NCBI GenBank assembly: GCA_963976695.1
Contig: CAXBMB010000014.1
Location: forward strand, 1 to 64,000
Direction: 5' to 3'
Source of the DNA: CAXBMB01 sp963976695
GTDB taxonomy: Bacteria; Pseudomonadota; Alphaproteobacteria; Kiloniellales; DSM-21159
Length of the DNA: 64,000 nucleotides
Both the position numbers and the translations under genes were made by a program. Below are positions 8,210 through 17,154 of this stretch, in pieces (the stretch's first letter is position 1; each line of letters starts with the position of its first letter). Under the pieces are notes generated by a model. It did not search any database. It was not told the origin of the DNA and saw nothing but the letters and a program-made list of their open reading frames with translations.

Positions 8210-8730
8210 CAGTCTTTCCTTACCAGCCGCGAAATAAACTCGTCATAGCTTTGATTTTTTGCCGCCGGAACATCCAACAGCGCCCGAAAAGACTGCTCGA
8301 GCCCTTCTCTTTGACTGCTGGCGGTGGTTTCGATCAAATTCAAACTGTCATAAAGCGGCTCGATCACCTGCTTTATGGTTTGTGGATTTGGAACGCGGCG
8401 GGTCGAGTGGTAGCCGATGATTTTTCCATTGGATAAACTGGGGGTTATATGGGCGATAACCCAATAATAGTCACCGGTTTTGGCCCTATTGACAACATAA
8501 GCAAAGATTTCGGCGCCGGCGGCGATGGTTTGCCACAATAGTTTGAAGACCGCCCGGGGCATGTTGCTGTGCCGAATTATCTTGTGCGGCTGGCCGATAA
8601 TTTCCGTTTCCGTATAGCCCGCGATGTTCAAAAAAATGTCGTTGGCGTACATCAATCGGCCTTTGAGATCGGTCTTGCTGACAATAAGATCGTTGCGGTC
8701 GAAAAATCGTTCTTTTCCTTGGTACTTCAC
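8209..8730 (-). CDS. Aer-type PAS sensor protein
   Basis: A 173-residue protein. Residues 15-120 form a PAS domain with the Aer signature: YANDIFLNIAGYTETE, then IIRHSNMPRAVFKLLW, then NRAKTGDYYWVIAHITP. In Aer this pocket binds FAD and reports redox state. The C-terminal ~50 residues are helical with no membrane anchor or signalling domain. It lies directly upstream of and overlaps the soluble chemoreceptor gene, its likely output partner. FAD binding is inferred from similarity. Confidence 0.88.
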   Translation of the reverse strand: MKYQGKERFFDRNDLIVSKTDLKGRLMYANDIFLNIAGYTETEIIGQPHKIIRHSNMPRAVFKLLWQTIAAGAEIFAYVVNRAKTGDYYWVIAHITPSLSNGKIIGYHSTRRVPNPQTIKQVIEPLYDSLNLIETTASSQREGLEQSFRALLDVPAAKNQSYDEFISRLVRKD

Positions 8731-8999
8731 TTGTTCTTCCTCTCAATCCGTGGATTTCCACGGCTGCGCAACCCGACGAAAAAGTTATATATTTGATTTA
8801 ATACCAATAAATGAAATTTTTCCTAAAAGAAATTTACTTGGTGAACAAGCGAATATTCGCGGTCTCTTTTGCCGCACCGCCGACCCGGCTCGGCAACACT
8901 TTGATGCCGCGGCGTCAGGTTGCTAGAGTGTGACAGGAGGCGGATCTCCTCCAAACCGATCTGACTTCAAGCAACCGACACCAACGGGAGACACAAACC

Positions 9000-9812
9000 A
9001 TGCCCCAGACTCGGCATCGCGCGGTGACAGACGAGGAAATACGGACCTTTCAAGAAGATGGGGTGGTCTGCCTGCGCGGCTTTTTCGACCAGGACTGGGT
9101 GACGCGCCTACGCGATCTGATCGCGGAAGACATGGCCGCGCCCTCCGGCATGGTCAAGAACATCGACGCCAAGGACGCCAGCGGATTTTTCTTCGGCGAC
9201 ACCTTCGTCTGCCATCATCTCGCCGGCTTTAGGGAGGCGGTCTTTGAGTCGCCCGCCGCCTCTATCGCCGCCCAACTGATGAAAGCCGACAAGCTCAATC
9301 TAATCTTTGACCAGATCCTGGTGAAGGAACCCCAGACCTCGACCCCCACCGCCTGGCATCAGGACTACACCTATTGGCCGGTGGCCGGCGATCAGGTCTC
9401 CACCCTTTGGCTGGCCCTGGACCCGGTGACCTTTGACAGCGGGGCGGTGGAATATCTGCGCGGCTCGCATCGCTGGGGCAAGAAATACCTGGCGATCTCC
9501 TTCGATCCCGCTCAGACCTATGAAGAAGATCTGCCGCGCCTGCCGGATATTGAGAACAATCGTCAGGACTACGACATCGTGTCCTTTGAGCTGGCGCCGG
9601 GCGACTGCACCATCCATCACGGCCTGACCTTGCACGGCGCCCAGCCCAACCGCACCGCCAACCAGCGGCGCCGCGCCTATATTCAGCGTTGGGCCGGTGA
9701 TGACGTAACCTACAATCCACGCCCCAACCTGCAAAAAATGCTGCGCGATCCGATGATCGCCGCCGGCGCCCCCCTGGACTGCGAGCTTTTTCCGCAGGTT
9801 TGGCCGCGATAA
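9000..9812 (+). CDS. Phytanoyl-CoA dioxygenase (PhyH) family oxygenase
   Basis: A 270-residue Fe(II)/2-oxoglutarate-dependent oxygenase. The iron ligands are visible as HxD in WHQDYTYW and a distal His in LTLHGAQPNRT, with arginine downstream (RRRAYIQRW) suited to binding 2-oxoglutarate. Full length for the family. The ATG at 9000 follows a GGGAG box. The substrate cannot be deduced; the family hydroxylates lipids, natural products, ectoine and small acids. It stands alone, convergent with the solute-binding-protein gene. Confidence 0.88.
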   Translation: MPQTRHRAVTDEEIRTFQEDGVVCLRGFFDQDWVTRLRDLIAEDMAAPSGMVKNIDAKDASGFFFGDTFVCHHLAGFREAVFESPAASIAAQLMKADKLNLIFDQILVKEPQTSTPTAWHQDYTYWPVAGDQVSTLWLALDPVTFDSGAVEYLRGSHRWGKKYLAISFDPAQTYEEDLPRLPDIENNRQDYDIVSFELAPGDCTIHHGLTLHGAQPNRTANQRRRAYIQRWAGDDVTYNPRPNLQKMLRDPMIAAGAPLDCELFPQVWPR

Positions 9813-9840
9813 CTCAAGAGGAAAAGCCGTCGGGCGGCGG

Positions 9841-10590
9841 CTAGTCCAGCGACACCAGCCGCAAGGCTGCGGCCTTCTGCAGAACCTGGTATTCGCCGGA
9901 GTCCCGCATCCGCGTGAGCGCGCCGTCCAGCTTGGATAGCAACGCGGAATTTTCCCGGCGCAGCAGATGAAACAGGGGCGACGCATAGAGAAGAGCGCCA
10001 GACTGCCTGATGCCTTGATCGGCGAATTGGCGGGCGATGGTGATCTGGGCATCCAGCTTGATGCCGACGACCACATCGACCCGGTCATTCAGCAGCACCT
10101 CAAACAGCTGCACGTAATTGTCGACCAAGGTCGCGTGAAACTGGTCCTTGCGCCGTTCGGCATAGAGTTCACCGCGCACAATGCCGACGCGAAGACCCTT
10201 CAGGTCCTCCCAGGTCCGAATAAACTTGCTTGGTTTTCTGGCGAAGGCGACGACCTCGATCGAGGAAATCGGCGTCGGCACCGGGATCAAGTTGGAAAAC
10301 TCCCGATCCACACCGCTGATCCGGCCAACTTCGCCGTCATAGGACCCGGCGTTGGCCGCGATCAGCGAGCGCCGGGTCGGCAGAAATTCGACCGTCAGCT
10401 GGTAGCCGATACGGGCGTAGGCAACCTTCAATATTTCCGTGGCCAAACGGTGAACCGGGCTGTTGCGCGCGCCGGAAATGGTCACCGTTTTCTCAACAAC
10501 CGCCGCCTCGGCGAGCGCCTCGGCGCTGGGCGGTAGGAGCAGGGCCGAAAGGAATAGAACGAGCGCAAGTCCCCGGGTGAGATTGGGCAT
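9841..10590 (-). CDS. Periplasmic solute-binding protein, family 3 (orphan)
   Basis: A 249-residue secreted protein. A signal peptide (GLALVLFLSALLLPPSAEA) precedes a bilobal amino-acid-type binding domain, with VEFLPTRRSLIAANAGSYDGEVGR in the first lobe and WEDLKGLRVGIVRGE at the hinge. I chose the ATG at 10590 because it has an AGGGAG box and begins directly at the signal peptide; a longer frame upstream is not signal-like. No permease or ATPase genes are adjacent, so it may serve a distant transporter or act as a sensory binding protein. Confidence 0.85.
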   Translation of the reverse strand: MPNLTRGLALVLFLSALLLPPSAEALAEAAVVEKTVTISGARNSPVHRLATEILKVAYARIGYQLTVEFLPTRRSLIAANAGSYDGEVGRISGVDREFSNLIPVPTPISSIEVVAFARKPSKFIRTWEDLKGLRVGIVRGELYAERRKDQFHATLVDNYVQLFEVLLNDRVDVVVGIKLDAQITIARQFADQGIRQSGALLYASPLFHLLRRENSALLSKLDGALTRMRDSGEYQVLQKAAALRLVSLD

Positions 10591-10902
10591 GTTGCTCCCT
10601 TTACCAACAAACGACCAACAACGAACCACGCCTCCCGATCGGCGATCCGGTTGATCGCCGTCGCCTGGGCCGATGGGCGGGGACCGGAATCGGATCGCTT
10701 TAACGCGCCAGGCGCTGCCTTCCAAGTCCATCACCCGCCAAGACGCGAGGATTAACGCGCGGCGACCCATAATATTAGGTTAAGAAGCGTCGACTTTGAG
10801 CAGCGCGCCCGGCGGCAAGCAAAATAGCCGCCGAACAAATCAACTCGCCAACTGGGCTATTTGTTTGGATGAAGGTTTTACTCGCCAACAGCAACCAGCG
10901 CG
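10591..10902. other. 312-base intergenic region
   Basis: This gap lies between the solute-binding-protein start and the ParA gene stop. It should contain the promoter of the solute-binding gene. I see no convincing coding frame, RNA gene or strong hairpin. Confidence 0.4.
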
Positions 10903-11532
10903 TTACTGTAGCCGCGCCACCAGTTCGTGGGCCAGCGCCAGGATTTCCTGCTTGGCCTTGCCCGCGCCGCCATATTCCACCACCCCCTGCCCAACGGCCA
11001 AGGCGGCGGCGAAAGCGACCCGGTTGCCCAAATGATTGTCGGCCACCGGCACCGCCGCGTCAGCCAGCGCCCGCTGGGTATCCGCCACCAGCCGCGCGCG
11101 CGGCTGCACCCGGTTGAGCACGGCAAGCGTTTTACCGCCTTCGCTGATCGCCAAATCCAAGGTTGAGTGGGTGGCCCAAAGATCCATCGGCGACGGCTGC
11201 AGCGGCAGCAGCACCAAGGCCGCCGCCCGCACCGCGATGCGCACCTCGGTTTCCGCATGGGGTGGGGTATCCACCAGCAGGAAATCATGGCTGCGGGCCA
11301 GGCCATCCACCATCTTGCGGGTTTGCCAGCCCTTGGCCTGCTGGATCAGGGGCAATTCGAGCCCCCGGCTTGCGCGCAGCGCGCCCCAGGCGGCCAGAGA
11401 TCCCTGCGGGTCGATATCCAGCAGGGCGACGCGGTGGCCCAGATGCTGCAACGCCACGCCCAGATGCGCCACCAAAGAGGTCTTGCCGGCCCCGCCCTTT
11501 TGCTGAGCCACCGTGATTACCTTACCCGCCAT
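10903..11532 (-). CDS. ParA/MinD-family ATPase
   Basis: A 209-residue cytoplasmic deviant-Walker ATPase. Walker A is QQKGGAGKTSL with the ParA-specific second lysine. Switch I is LLDIDPQGSL and switch II/Walker B is FLLVDTPPHAETE. It is short, with no N-terminal DNA-binding domain and no adjacent ParB. Small ParA-like proteins of this form position cargo such as chemoreceptor arrays, plasmids or carboxysomes; the cargo here is unknown. It is divergent from the Sua5 gene. Confidence 0.88.
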   Translation of the reverse strand: MAGKVITVAQQKGGAGKTSLVAHLGVALQHLGHRVALLDIDPQGSLAAWGALRASRGLELPLIQQAKGWQTRKMVDGLARSHDFLLVDTPPHAETEVRIAVRAAALVLLPLQPSPMDLWATHSTLDLAISEGGKTLAVLNRVQPRARLVADTQRALADAAVPVADNHLGNRVAFAAALAVGQGVVEYGGAGKAKQEILALAHELVARLQ

Positions 11533-11870
11533 GGATTTCTTTCCCTATCACCTTAAGGCACCGCGTGCCGCCTGACTCGATTATGGTATCTCCCCCTGCT
11601 ATATTGCACCGCAACATAGGCAACGCAAGCGGCTTTCCTGTGGCCCGCAACCGCCGGTTCGACGCCCCGGGGCGCTTGCCGACGGCCGCGCGCCCACAAA
11701 CCCGGCCTTTGGGCCAGGTCAACCAGCGGCTGTTTAAACCGAATCACCAAGCAAATCCCGGTGAACAGATCCGGCGCGCGTCGGGCCGCCAGCGCGCTGG
11801 TTGTTGTTTTCCGCGGCGGCTTTCCTTTGCCGCTTTCCTTTATCCGGCAACTGCAAGATATTCTGTTGGC
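11533..11870. other. 338-base divergent intergenic region
   Basis: The region between the ParA-like and Sua5 genes presumably carries both promoters. A TATATT box is seen near 11601 and a GTTTAAAC palindrome near 11731. No coding frame on either strand looks real. Confidence 0.35.
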
Positions 11871-12878
11871 ATGACTGAACTTTCCGCCCCGCCACACCAG
11901 ACCGAACTGCGCGCCTCCGGCGCCCCTGCCCTGCGCCGCGCCGCCGAGTTGCTGCGGGCCGGCGATCTGGTGGCCTTCGCCACCGAGACGGTTTACGGCC
12001 TGGGCGCGGACGCCACCCGCGATTCGGCGGTGGCGAAAATTTTCGCCGCCAAGAACCGACCAACCTTCAATCCGCTGATCAGCCATGTGGCCGATCTGGA
12101 AACCGCCGAAGAACTGGTGATTTTCGACGCCCGCAGCCGGGCCATCGCCGAGGCCTTCTGGCCCGGCCCGCTAACCCTGGTGCTGCCGCGCCGGATCAAC
12201 AGTCCGGTGTCCCTGCTCTGTTCGGCCGGGCTGGATTCGCTGGCTGTGCGGCTGCCCGCCAAGGCGAGCGCCCGGGAGATGCTGCGCGCCTTTGGCGGCC
12301 CGGTTGCCGCGCCCAGCGCCAACCGCTCCGGCCGGGTCAGCCCGACCACTGCGGCACATGTGCTGGAGGAATTGACCGGCCGGGTCGCGCTGATTGTGGA
12401 TGACGGCCCCTGCGCCGTCGGCCTGGAGTCGACGGTGTTGTCGCTGGTCGGAGAGCACCCGGTGCTGCTGCGGCCCGGCGGTCTGGCAAATGAAGTCTTG
12501 GAGGAAAAACTGGGCCGCCGCTTGGCGCAGGCGCGCGCCGACGCGCCGCTGGCCTCCCCCGGCATGCTGAGCAGCCACTACGCCCCGCGCCTACCGGTGC
12601 GCTTGAACGTCGCGCGCCCACGCGCCGACGACGCCTATCTGGCTTTCGGCCCGGTGAGCGCCGCGCAGCGCCGGGCCCTTGCCGCGCTTCCCGCCGAGGC
12701 CCAGTGGAACCTGAGCCCGACCGGCCAGTTGGAAGAGGCCGCCGCCCAGCTCTTTGCCGCCTTGCGCCGGCTCGACCTGCCAAACCGCCACAGCCTGGCG
12801 GTCGCCCCAATTCCGGAAGTCGGACTGGGCCAGGCGATCAATGACCGGCTGCGCCGCGCCGCGGCGCCGCGCGGTTAA
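11871..12878 (+). CDS. tsaC: L-threonylcarbamoyladenylate synthase, long Sua5 form
   Basis: A 335-residue enzyme that makes threonylcarbamoyl-AMP for t6A37 modification of ANN-decoding tRNAs. The N-terminal YrdC domain (about residues 15-205) shows GDLVAFATETVYGLGADA, KIFAAKNRPTFNPL and the nucleotide-site SANRSGRVSPTTA. The C-terminal ~120 residues are the Sua5 domain, with the linker SPGMLSSHYAPRLP. I start at the ATG at 11871; the longer upstream frame has no YrdC character. It stands alone. Confidence 0.92.
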   Translation: MTELSAPPHQTELRASGAPALRRAAELLRAGDLVAFATETVYGLGADATRDSAVAKIFAAKNRPTFNPLISHVADLETAEELVIFDARSRAIAEAFWPGPLTLVLPRRINSPVSLLCSAGLDSLAVRLPAKASAREMLRAFGGPVAAPSANRSGRVSPTTAAHVLEELTGRVALIVDDGPCAVGLESTVLSLVGEHPVLLRPGGLANEVLEEKLGRRLAQARADAPLASPGMLSSHYAPRLPVRLNVARPRADDAYLAFGPVSAAQRRALAALPAEAQWNLSPTGQLEEAAAQLFAALRRLDLPNRHSLAVAPIPEVGLGQAINDRLRRAAAPRG

Positions 12879-12883
12879 CGCTT

Positions 12884-12910
12884 GGCGCTTGGCCGGCGTC
12901 GTCAAGCGCC
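12884..12910. terminator. Hairpin after tsaC
   Basis: A perfect eight-base inverted repeat (GGCGCTTG at 12884, CAAGCGCC at 12903) with an 11-base loop lies six bases after the tsaC stop. There is no T-run, so it may be a weak or Rho-assisted terminator. Confidence 0.4.
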
Positions 12911-13000
12911 CTCTAATAAGTTGATCAGAGGCCGAGCCACGGTTTAAACCGGATCATTCCGTGATTCCATTTGAACCGATCCAACTCTAAGCTGGCGCCC

Positions 13001-14434
13001 ATGACCAAACCAAAGCTCAGCGCGCGCCTCGCCCGGCTGCGCGACAACATCGCCGCCGTGACCGGGCCCGAGGGCCTGATCTGCGATGCTGTCGATATGG
13101 CCCCCTATCTGGTTGAACCGCGCCAGCTCTTTCGCGGCGACGCACCCTTTATCGTGCGCCCGGCAAGCACCGGGCAGGTCGCCCGGGTAGTGGCTCTGGC
13201 GGCCGAGGCCGGCGTGCCGCTTGTTCCGCAAGGCGGCAACACCGGGCTGGTGGGCGGCGGCATCCCCTTCCGCAACGAAGAGTCGCTGCTGCTCAACCTG
13301 GGCCGGATGAACCGGATCCGAAACCTGGATGCGGAAAACTTCACCATGACGGTGGAGGCCGGCTGTATTCTGCAACAGATCCAACAGGCCGCGACGGCCG
13401 CCGACCGCCTGTTCCCCTTGAGCCTGGGTGCCGAGGGCTCCTGCCAGATCGGCGGAAATCTCTCGACCAACGCCGGCGGCGTGCAGGTGTTGCGCTACGG
13501 CAACGCCCGCGACCTGGTCCTGGGATTGGAGGTGGTGCTGCCCGACGGCCGGGTTTGGGACGGTCTGCGCGCGCTGCGCAAGGACAACACCGGCTACGAC
13601 CTCAAGCAGCTGTTCATCGGTGGCGAGGGCACCTTGGGGGTGATCACCGCCGCCGTGCTGAAACTCTTTGCCCGGCCGCGTGAAATCGCCACCGCTTTTG
13701 TCGGCCTGCCGTCGCCGGCGGCCGCCGTCGCGCTGCTGGCCCGCTTGCGGGCGATTTCGGGAGATGCGGTTGCCACCTTCGAGTTGCTGCCGCGTCTGGG
13801 CTTGGACTTCACCCTACGGCACCTGCCGAACTGCCAGGATCCACTGGCCGCACGCCACCCCTGGTACGTTCTGGTGGAGTTTTACGGCGGGCGCGAGACC
13901 GGCGAACAGCGGCAAACCTTGGAGGCCGGCCTGATGGAAGGCTATGAAAAGGGCCTGGTCGAAGACGCGGCGCTGGCGGAAAACGAAGGCCAGCGCCAGG
14001 CCTTCTGGCGGTTTCGGGAAGGAATTGTTGAAGCGCAGAAGTTCGAGGGCGGATCGATCAAACACGACGTGGCGGTGCCGGTGTCAAAGATCCCCGAACT
14101 GCTGGAAGAAGCCGCCAAGGTCATCGAGGCCACCATTCCCAAGGCCCGCCCCCTGCCCTTCGGTCATGTCGGCGACGGCAACATCCACCTCAATGTCAGC
14201 CAGCCGGAAGGGGCCGACAAGGCCGCTTTCCTCGCCCACTGGGATCTGCTCAACCGGCGCATTCACGATCTGGTTCATCGCCTGGGTGGATCGATCTCCG
14301 CCGAGCATGGACTGGGTCGCCTGAAACGGGAAGAAAATCAGCGCTTTAAATCGCCCCTCGAGCTGGAACTGATGCACCGGATCAAGCAGGCGCTGGACCC
14401 GCAGGGGCAAATGAACCCGGGAAAATTTCTTTAA
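13001..14434 (+). CDS. FAD-linked D-2-hydroxyacid dehydrogenase (D-2-hydroxyglutarate/D-lactate type)
   Basis: A 477-residue flavoenzyme that oxidises a D-2-hydroxyacid to the 2-oxoacid. The PCMH FAD-binding domain (about residues 35-215) shows VPLVPQGGNTGLVGGGIP and GNLSTNAGGVQVLRYGN. The C-terminal FAD-oxidase domain shows the metal and substrate motif HVGDGNIHLNV and ends with SAEHGLGRLKREE. Length and motifs fit D-2-hydroxyglutarate dehydrogenases as well as GlcD or D-lactate dehydrogenases; the substrate is not decided. The ATG at 13001 is preferred over a TTG at 12971. Confidence 0.9.
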   Translation: MTKPKLSARLARLRDNIAAVTGPEGLICDAVDMAPYLVEPRQLFRGDAPFIVRPASTGQVARVVALAAEAGVPLVPQGGNTGLVGGGIPFRNEESLLLNLGRMNRIRNLDAENFTMTVEAGCILQQIQQAATAADRLFPLSLGAEGSCQIGGNLSTNAGGVQVLRYGNARDLVLGLEVVLPDGRVWDGLRALRKDNTGYDLKQLFIGGEGTLGVITAAVLKLFARPREIATAFVGLPSPAAAVALLARLRAISGDAVATFELLPRLGLDFTLRHLPNCQDPLAARHPWYVLVEFYGGRETGEQRQTLEAGLMEGYEKGLVEDAALAENEGQRQAFWRFREGIVEAQKFEGGSIKHDVAVPVSKIPELLEEAAKVIEATIPKARPLPFGHVGDGNIHLNVSQPEGADKAAFLAHWDLLNRRIHDLVHRLGGSISAEHGLGRLKREENQRFKSPLELELMHRIKQALDPQGQMNPGKFL

Positions 14435-14671
14435 CGGGCGACAAGGGTTGGCGGAAAGCCCGGTGAGGGGACCGGGAACCGGCGCCCGGCCGCGCGGGAC
14501 GGCGCGCTTGGGGTCGCCTTGCCCGCCGGCACGCGTTTCCGCCGCCGCCCGGCGCGCGGACCAGCATTCCGGGGGTCGAACCGTTGGCTTTGAGTAACGC
14601 CTTGTAGCTGAACGATTTCTTAAGAACTTTCAGGCAAGGTCGCGCTTTCGCAAAACAACCTCACAAGCGCG

Positions 14672-16813
14672 ATGCTCAGCAAGCTGCCCCTCAGCGAGAT
14701 CAAGCCCCTGATCGATGCCATCGGTGCGTCGGTCTTTGTGGTTTCGCTGGGCGAGTCGGGAAGCCTGGAGTCACTGGTCTTCAATGCCCACCTCGAGGCC
14801 AACTCCGGTCTCAAGTCGGACGGCAAAACCGACAAGCGCGCCGAGGAGCTGTTTTCGGAAACCATCGCGCAGCGCTTTCAAAAGGAAGTGCGCCAATGCA
14901 TCAAGGCGCGCGCCGAGGTGCTGTTCAGCGGCCGGCTGCTCTTGCCCATCGGGCTGATCTGGGTGCAGGTTTCGCTGCGCCCCCTGTTTGATGAAGACGG
15001 AAAAATCGGCCGGGTCATGGGGACGGTCAAGGACTTGACCCCCTGGAAGAAAATCGAGGCGCTGCAGCAGCAACTCAAGCCCGACCACGGCCTGGAGCGC
15101 GCCGACGGCGACTTTATCGTCCGCCTGCGCCCCAACACCGCTATGACCCATCTCAATCCGGCCTTCGCCCGTTTTCTCGGCCATTCGGAAGACAGGTTGC
15201 TGGGCCAACTGCTGGTCAATTTCCTCGACGACGACAGCCGCCGCTATCTGCTGGAATGCCTGAAAGGCGCATCGCAGCTCAAGCCGACCATCGAACTGGA
15301 AAACCGTTTTTTGAAAGGGCGGGTCGACGACCACGCGCTCAGTTGGCGCATCCGCGCGTTCTTCAACCACAAGGGCCAACCGACGGAATTTGTCCTGATG
15401 GGCCACGGAAGCCAGCAGGAAAGCGACGTGGAAACCGCGCTGCGGGAAAGCGAGTATCGCTTCCGCGCCCTGGCGGAAGGCTCGCAGCAGGGCATCTGCA
15501 TTCACCGTGGCTTCAAGCCGCTGTTCGTCAATCAGGCTTTCGCGGAAGTCTTCGGTTACGAAAACCCCGATGAGGTTTTGGAACTGCCCAGCCTACTGAA
15601 GCTGCTGCCGGAGAGTCAGCACGACCTGGCCTGGAAGACCTGGGAGCGTTCGCTGAAAGATCCCGAGCAGCGCATCGAGTGGGAAACCCACGGGCTCAAT
15701 CGAATTGGCGGCAAGGTTTGGCTGGAGATCATGGGGCGCGGCATCGACTGGATGGGGGAACGCTCGCAGCAGTTCTCCGTCCTCGATGTCTCCGCCCGCA
15801 AACTCTATGAAGACGAGTTGATGTCCCAGCGCAACGTGCTGGAAGCCCAGGCTTCGGAAATGGCCTCGCTGGCGGAAGACCTGGACCAGGCCCGCCGACA
15901 GGCCGAAGAACACGGCAAGGCCGCCGACTCCGCCAACCAGGCCAAATCCATGTTCCTGGCCGCCATGAGCCATGAGCTTCGGACGCCGCTGAACGCCATT
16001 CTGGGCTTTTCCGAAATTATCGCCCAACAGTCCTTCGGGCCGTCCAACGTCGCTCAGTATCCCGAATATGCCGCCGACATCCATGCCTCGGGCGAGCATT
16101 TGCTCGACCTGATCAACGACATCCTCGACATCGCCAAGATCGAGGCCGGCAAGATGGAAATCCATCCCCAGCCCCTCAACCTGCACGAAATCCTCTCCTC
16201 CTGCCTGCATATGGTGCGGGTCCGCGCCCAGGAACGCGGCGCCACCGTCTCGCTGGACGTGGCGCAAACCACCCAGATGATCTTTGTCGATGAACGCGCC
16301 ATCAAACAGATGCTGTTCAACCTGCTGTCCAACGCCATCAAGTTCAGCAAGGCCGAGGACAAAATCGTGGTGCGCGCCTGGCTGCGCGAAGACGATTGGG
16401 TGGTGATCCAGGTGGAAGACACCGGAATTGGCATCCCGGCCGACCAGTTGGAGCGAATCACCAAGCCCTTTGAGCAGGTGAACAACCGCTACAGCCGCGA
16501 AGCAGGCGGCACCGGACTGGGGCTGGCCTTGGTTAAGGCGCTGGTCGGGCTGCACAAAGGCCTGATCGACATTACCTCGGTCGAAGGCCAGGGCACGGTC
16601 GTCACGCTCTGCCTGCCGCCGCAAGCCGACGGATGCGAAAGCTCGGAGACGAGCTTCCTGCCGCCGCCGACGCTGGACGGCAAGACCCGCGACGCGCTGC
16701 AGCGGGGCCCCACATCAGCGACCGTCGCACCGCCGGATGACAGCGCCCGGCCGGCCGAGACCCGCGACACAGCGCAGCAGGACGCCACCCATCGGTCGCA
16801 CTTGGCGATATAG
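14672..16813 (+). CDS. Cytoplasmic multi-PAS sensor histidine kinase
   Basis: A 713-residue soluble kinase. Three PAS-like sensor modules occupy about residues 5-125, 140-255 and 262-385, the last with EYRFRALAEGSQQGICIHRG. A coiled-coil linker (395-425) follows, then HisKA with phospho-acceptor His434 in AAMSHELRTPLNAILGF, then HATPase_c with N-box LFNLLSNAIKFS, G1 VEDTGIGIP and G2 GGTGLGLALVKALV. The C-terminal 65 residues are low-complexity. It has no transmembrane helices and no receiver domain, and no response regulator is adjacent, so it is an orphan whose signal and partner are unknown. Confidence 0.92.
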   Translation: MLSKLPLSEIKPLIDAIGASVFVVSLGESGSLESLVFNAHLEANSGLKSDGKTDKRAEELFSETIAQRFQKEVRQCIKARAEVLFSGRLLLPIGLIWVQVSLRPLFDEDGKIGRVMGTVKDLTPWKKIEALQQQLKPDHGLERADGDFIVRLRPNTAMTHLNPAFARFLGHSEDRLLGQLLVNFLDDDSRRYLLECLKGASQLKPTIELENRFLKGRVDDHALSWRIRAFFNHKGQPTEFVLMGHGSQQESDVETALRESEYRFRALAEGSQQGICIHRGFKPLFVNQAFAEVFGYENPDEVLELPSLLKLLPESQHDLAWKTWERSLKDPEQRIEWETHGLNRIGGKVWLEIMGRGIDWMGERSQQFSVLDVSARKLYEDELMSQRNVLEAQASEMASLAEDLDQARRQAEEHGKAADSANQAKSMFLAAMSHELRTPLNAILGFSEIIAQQSFGPSNVAQYPEYAADIHASGEHLLDLINDILDIAKIEAGKMEIHPQPLNLHEILSSCLHMVRVRAQERGATVSLDVAQTTQMIFVDERAIKQMLFNLLSNAIKFSKAEDKIVVRAWLREDDWVVIQVEDTGIGIPADQLERITKPFEQVNNRYSREAGGTGLGLALVKALVGLHKGLIDITSVEGQGTVVTLCLPPQADGCESSETSFLPPPTLDGKTRDALQRGPTSATVAPPDDSARPAETRDTAQQDATHRSHLAI

Positions 16814-17154
16814 CGCCGGATCGGTTTAACTGCCATCACGACGCGATCTCCTTTGCGCCGCGGCATCGCTGCTTGTCAACCTGTTGCAGGGTGCGTGACG
16901 ACAGCGATGCGGTGCCACGCGCTGCTTTCTTCGCCGATCATCACCCGCAGGAAACCGCGCCGGTTCTGGCCGCGCCACCCCAGCGCGGCCGCCAAGTTCC
17001 CCCCCGCGCGGCACGGCGCTTTTGGTCCCAAGCAGTTATTTGTTCGCGATTCTCCCTGTTGCCAGGCGCGCATGTTACGGTTAAGTGTCGGACAAAGGGA
17101 CAAAGCCCGCCGCCCGATTTTCTGGCCCCGCCGACTGAAAGTTGAAAACCCGTC
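16814..17154. other. 341-base intergenic region with one dispersed-repeat copy
   Basis: The gap lies between the histidine kinase and the acyl-CoA dehydrogenase. It contains a degenerate copy of the dispersed hairpin repeat at about 16915-16944 (CTGCTTTCTTCGCCGATCAT). No RNA gene or convincing coding frame is visible. The long minus-strand frame crossing it is the shadow of the dehydrogenase gene. Confidence 0.45.
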
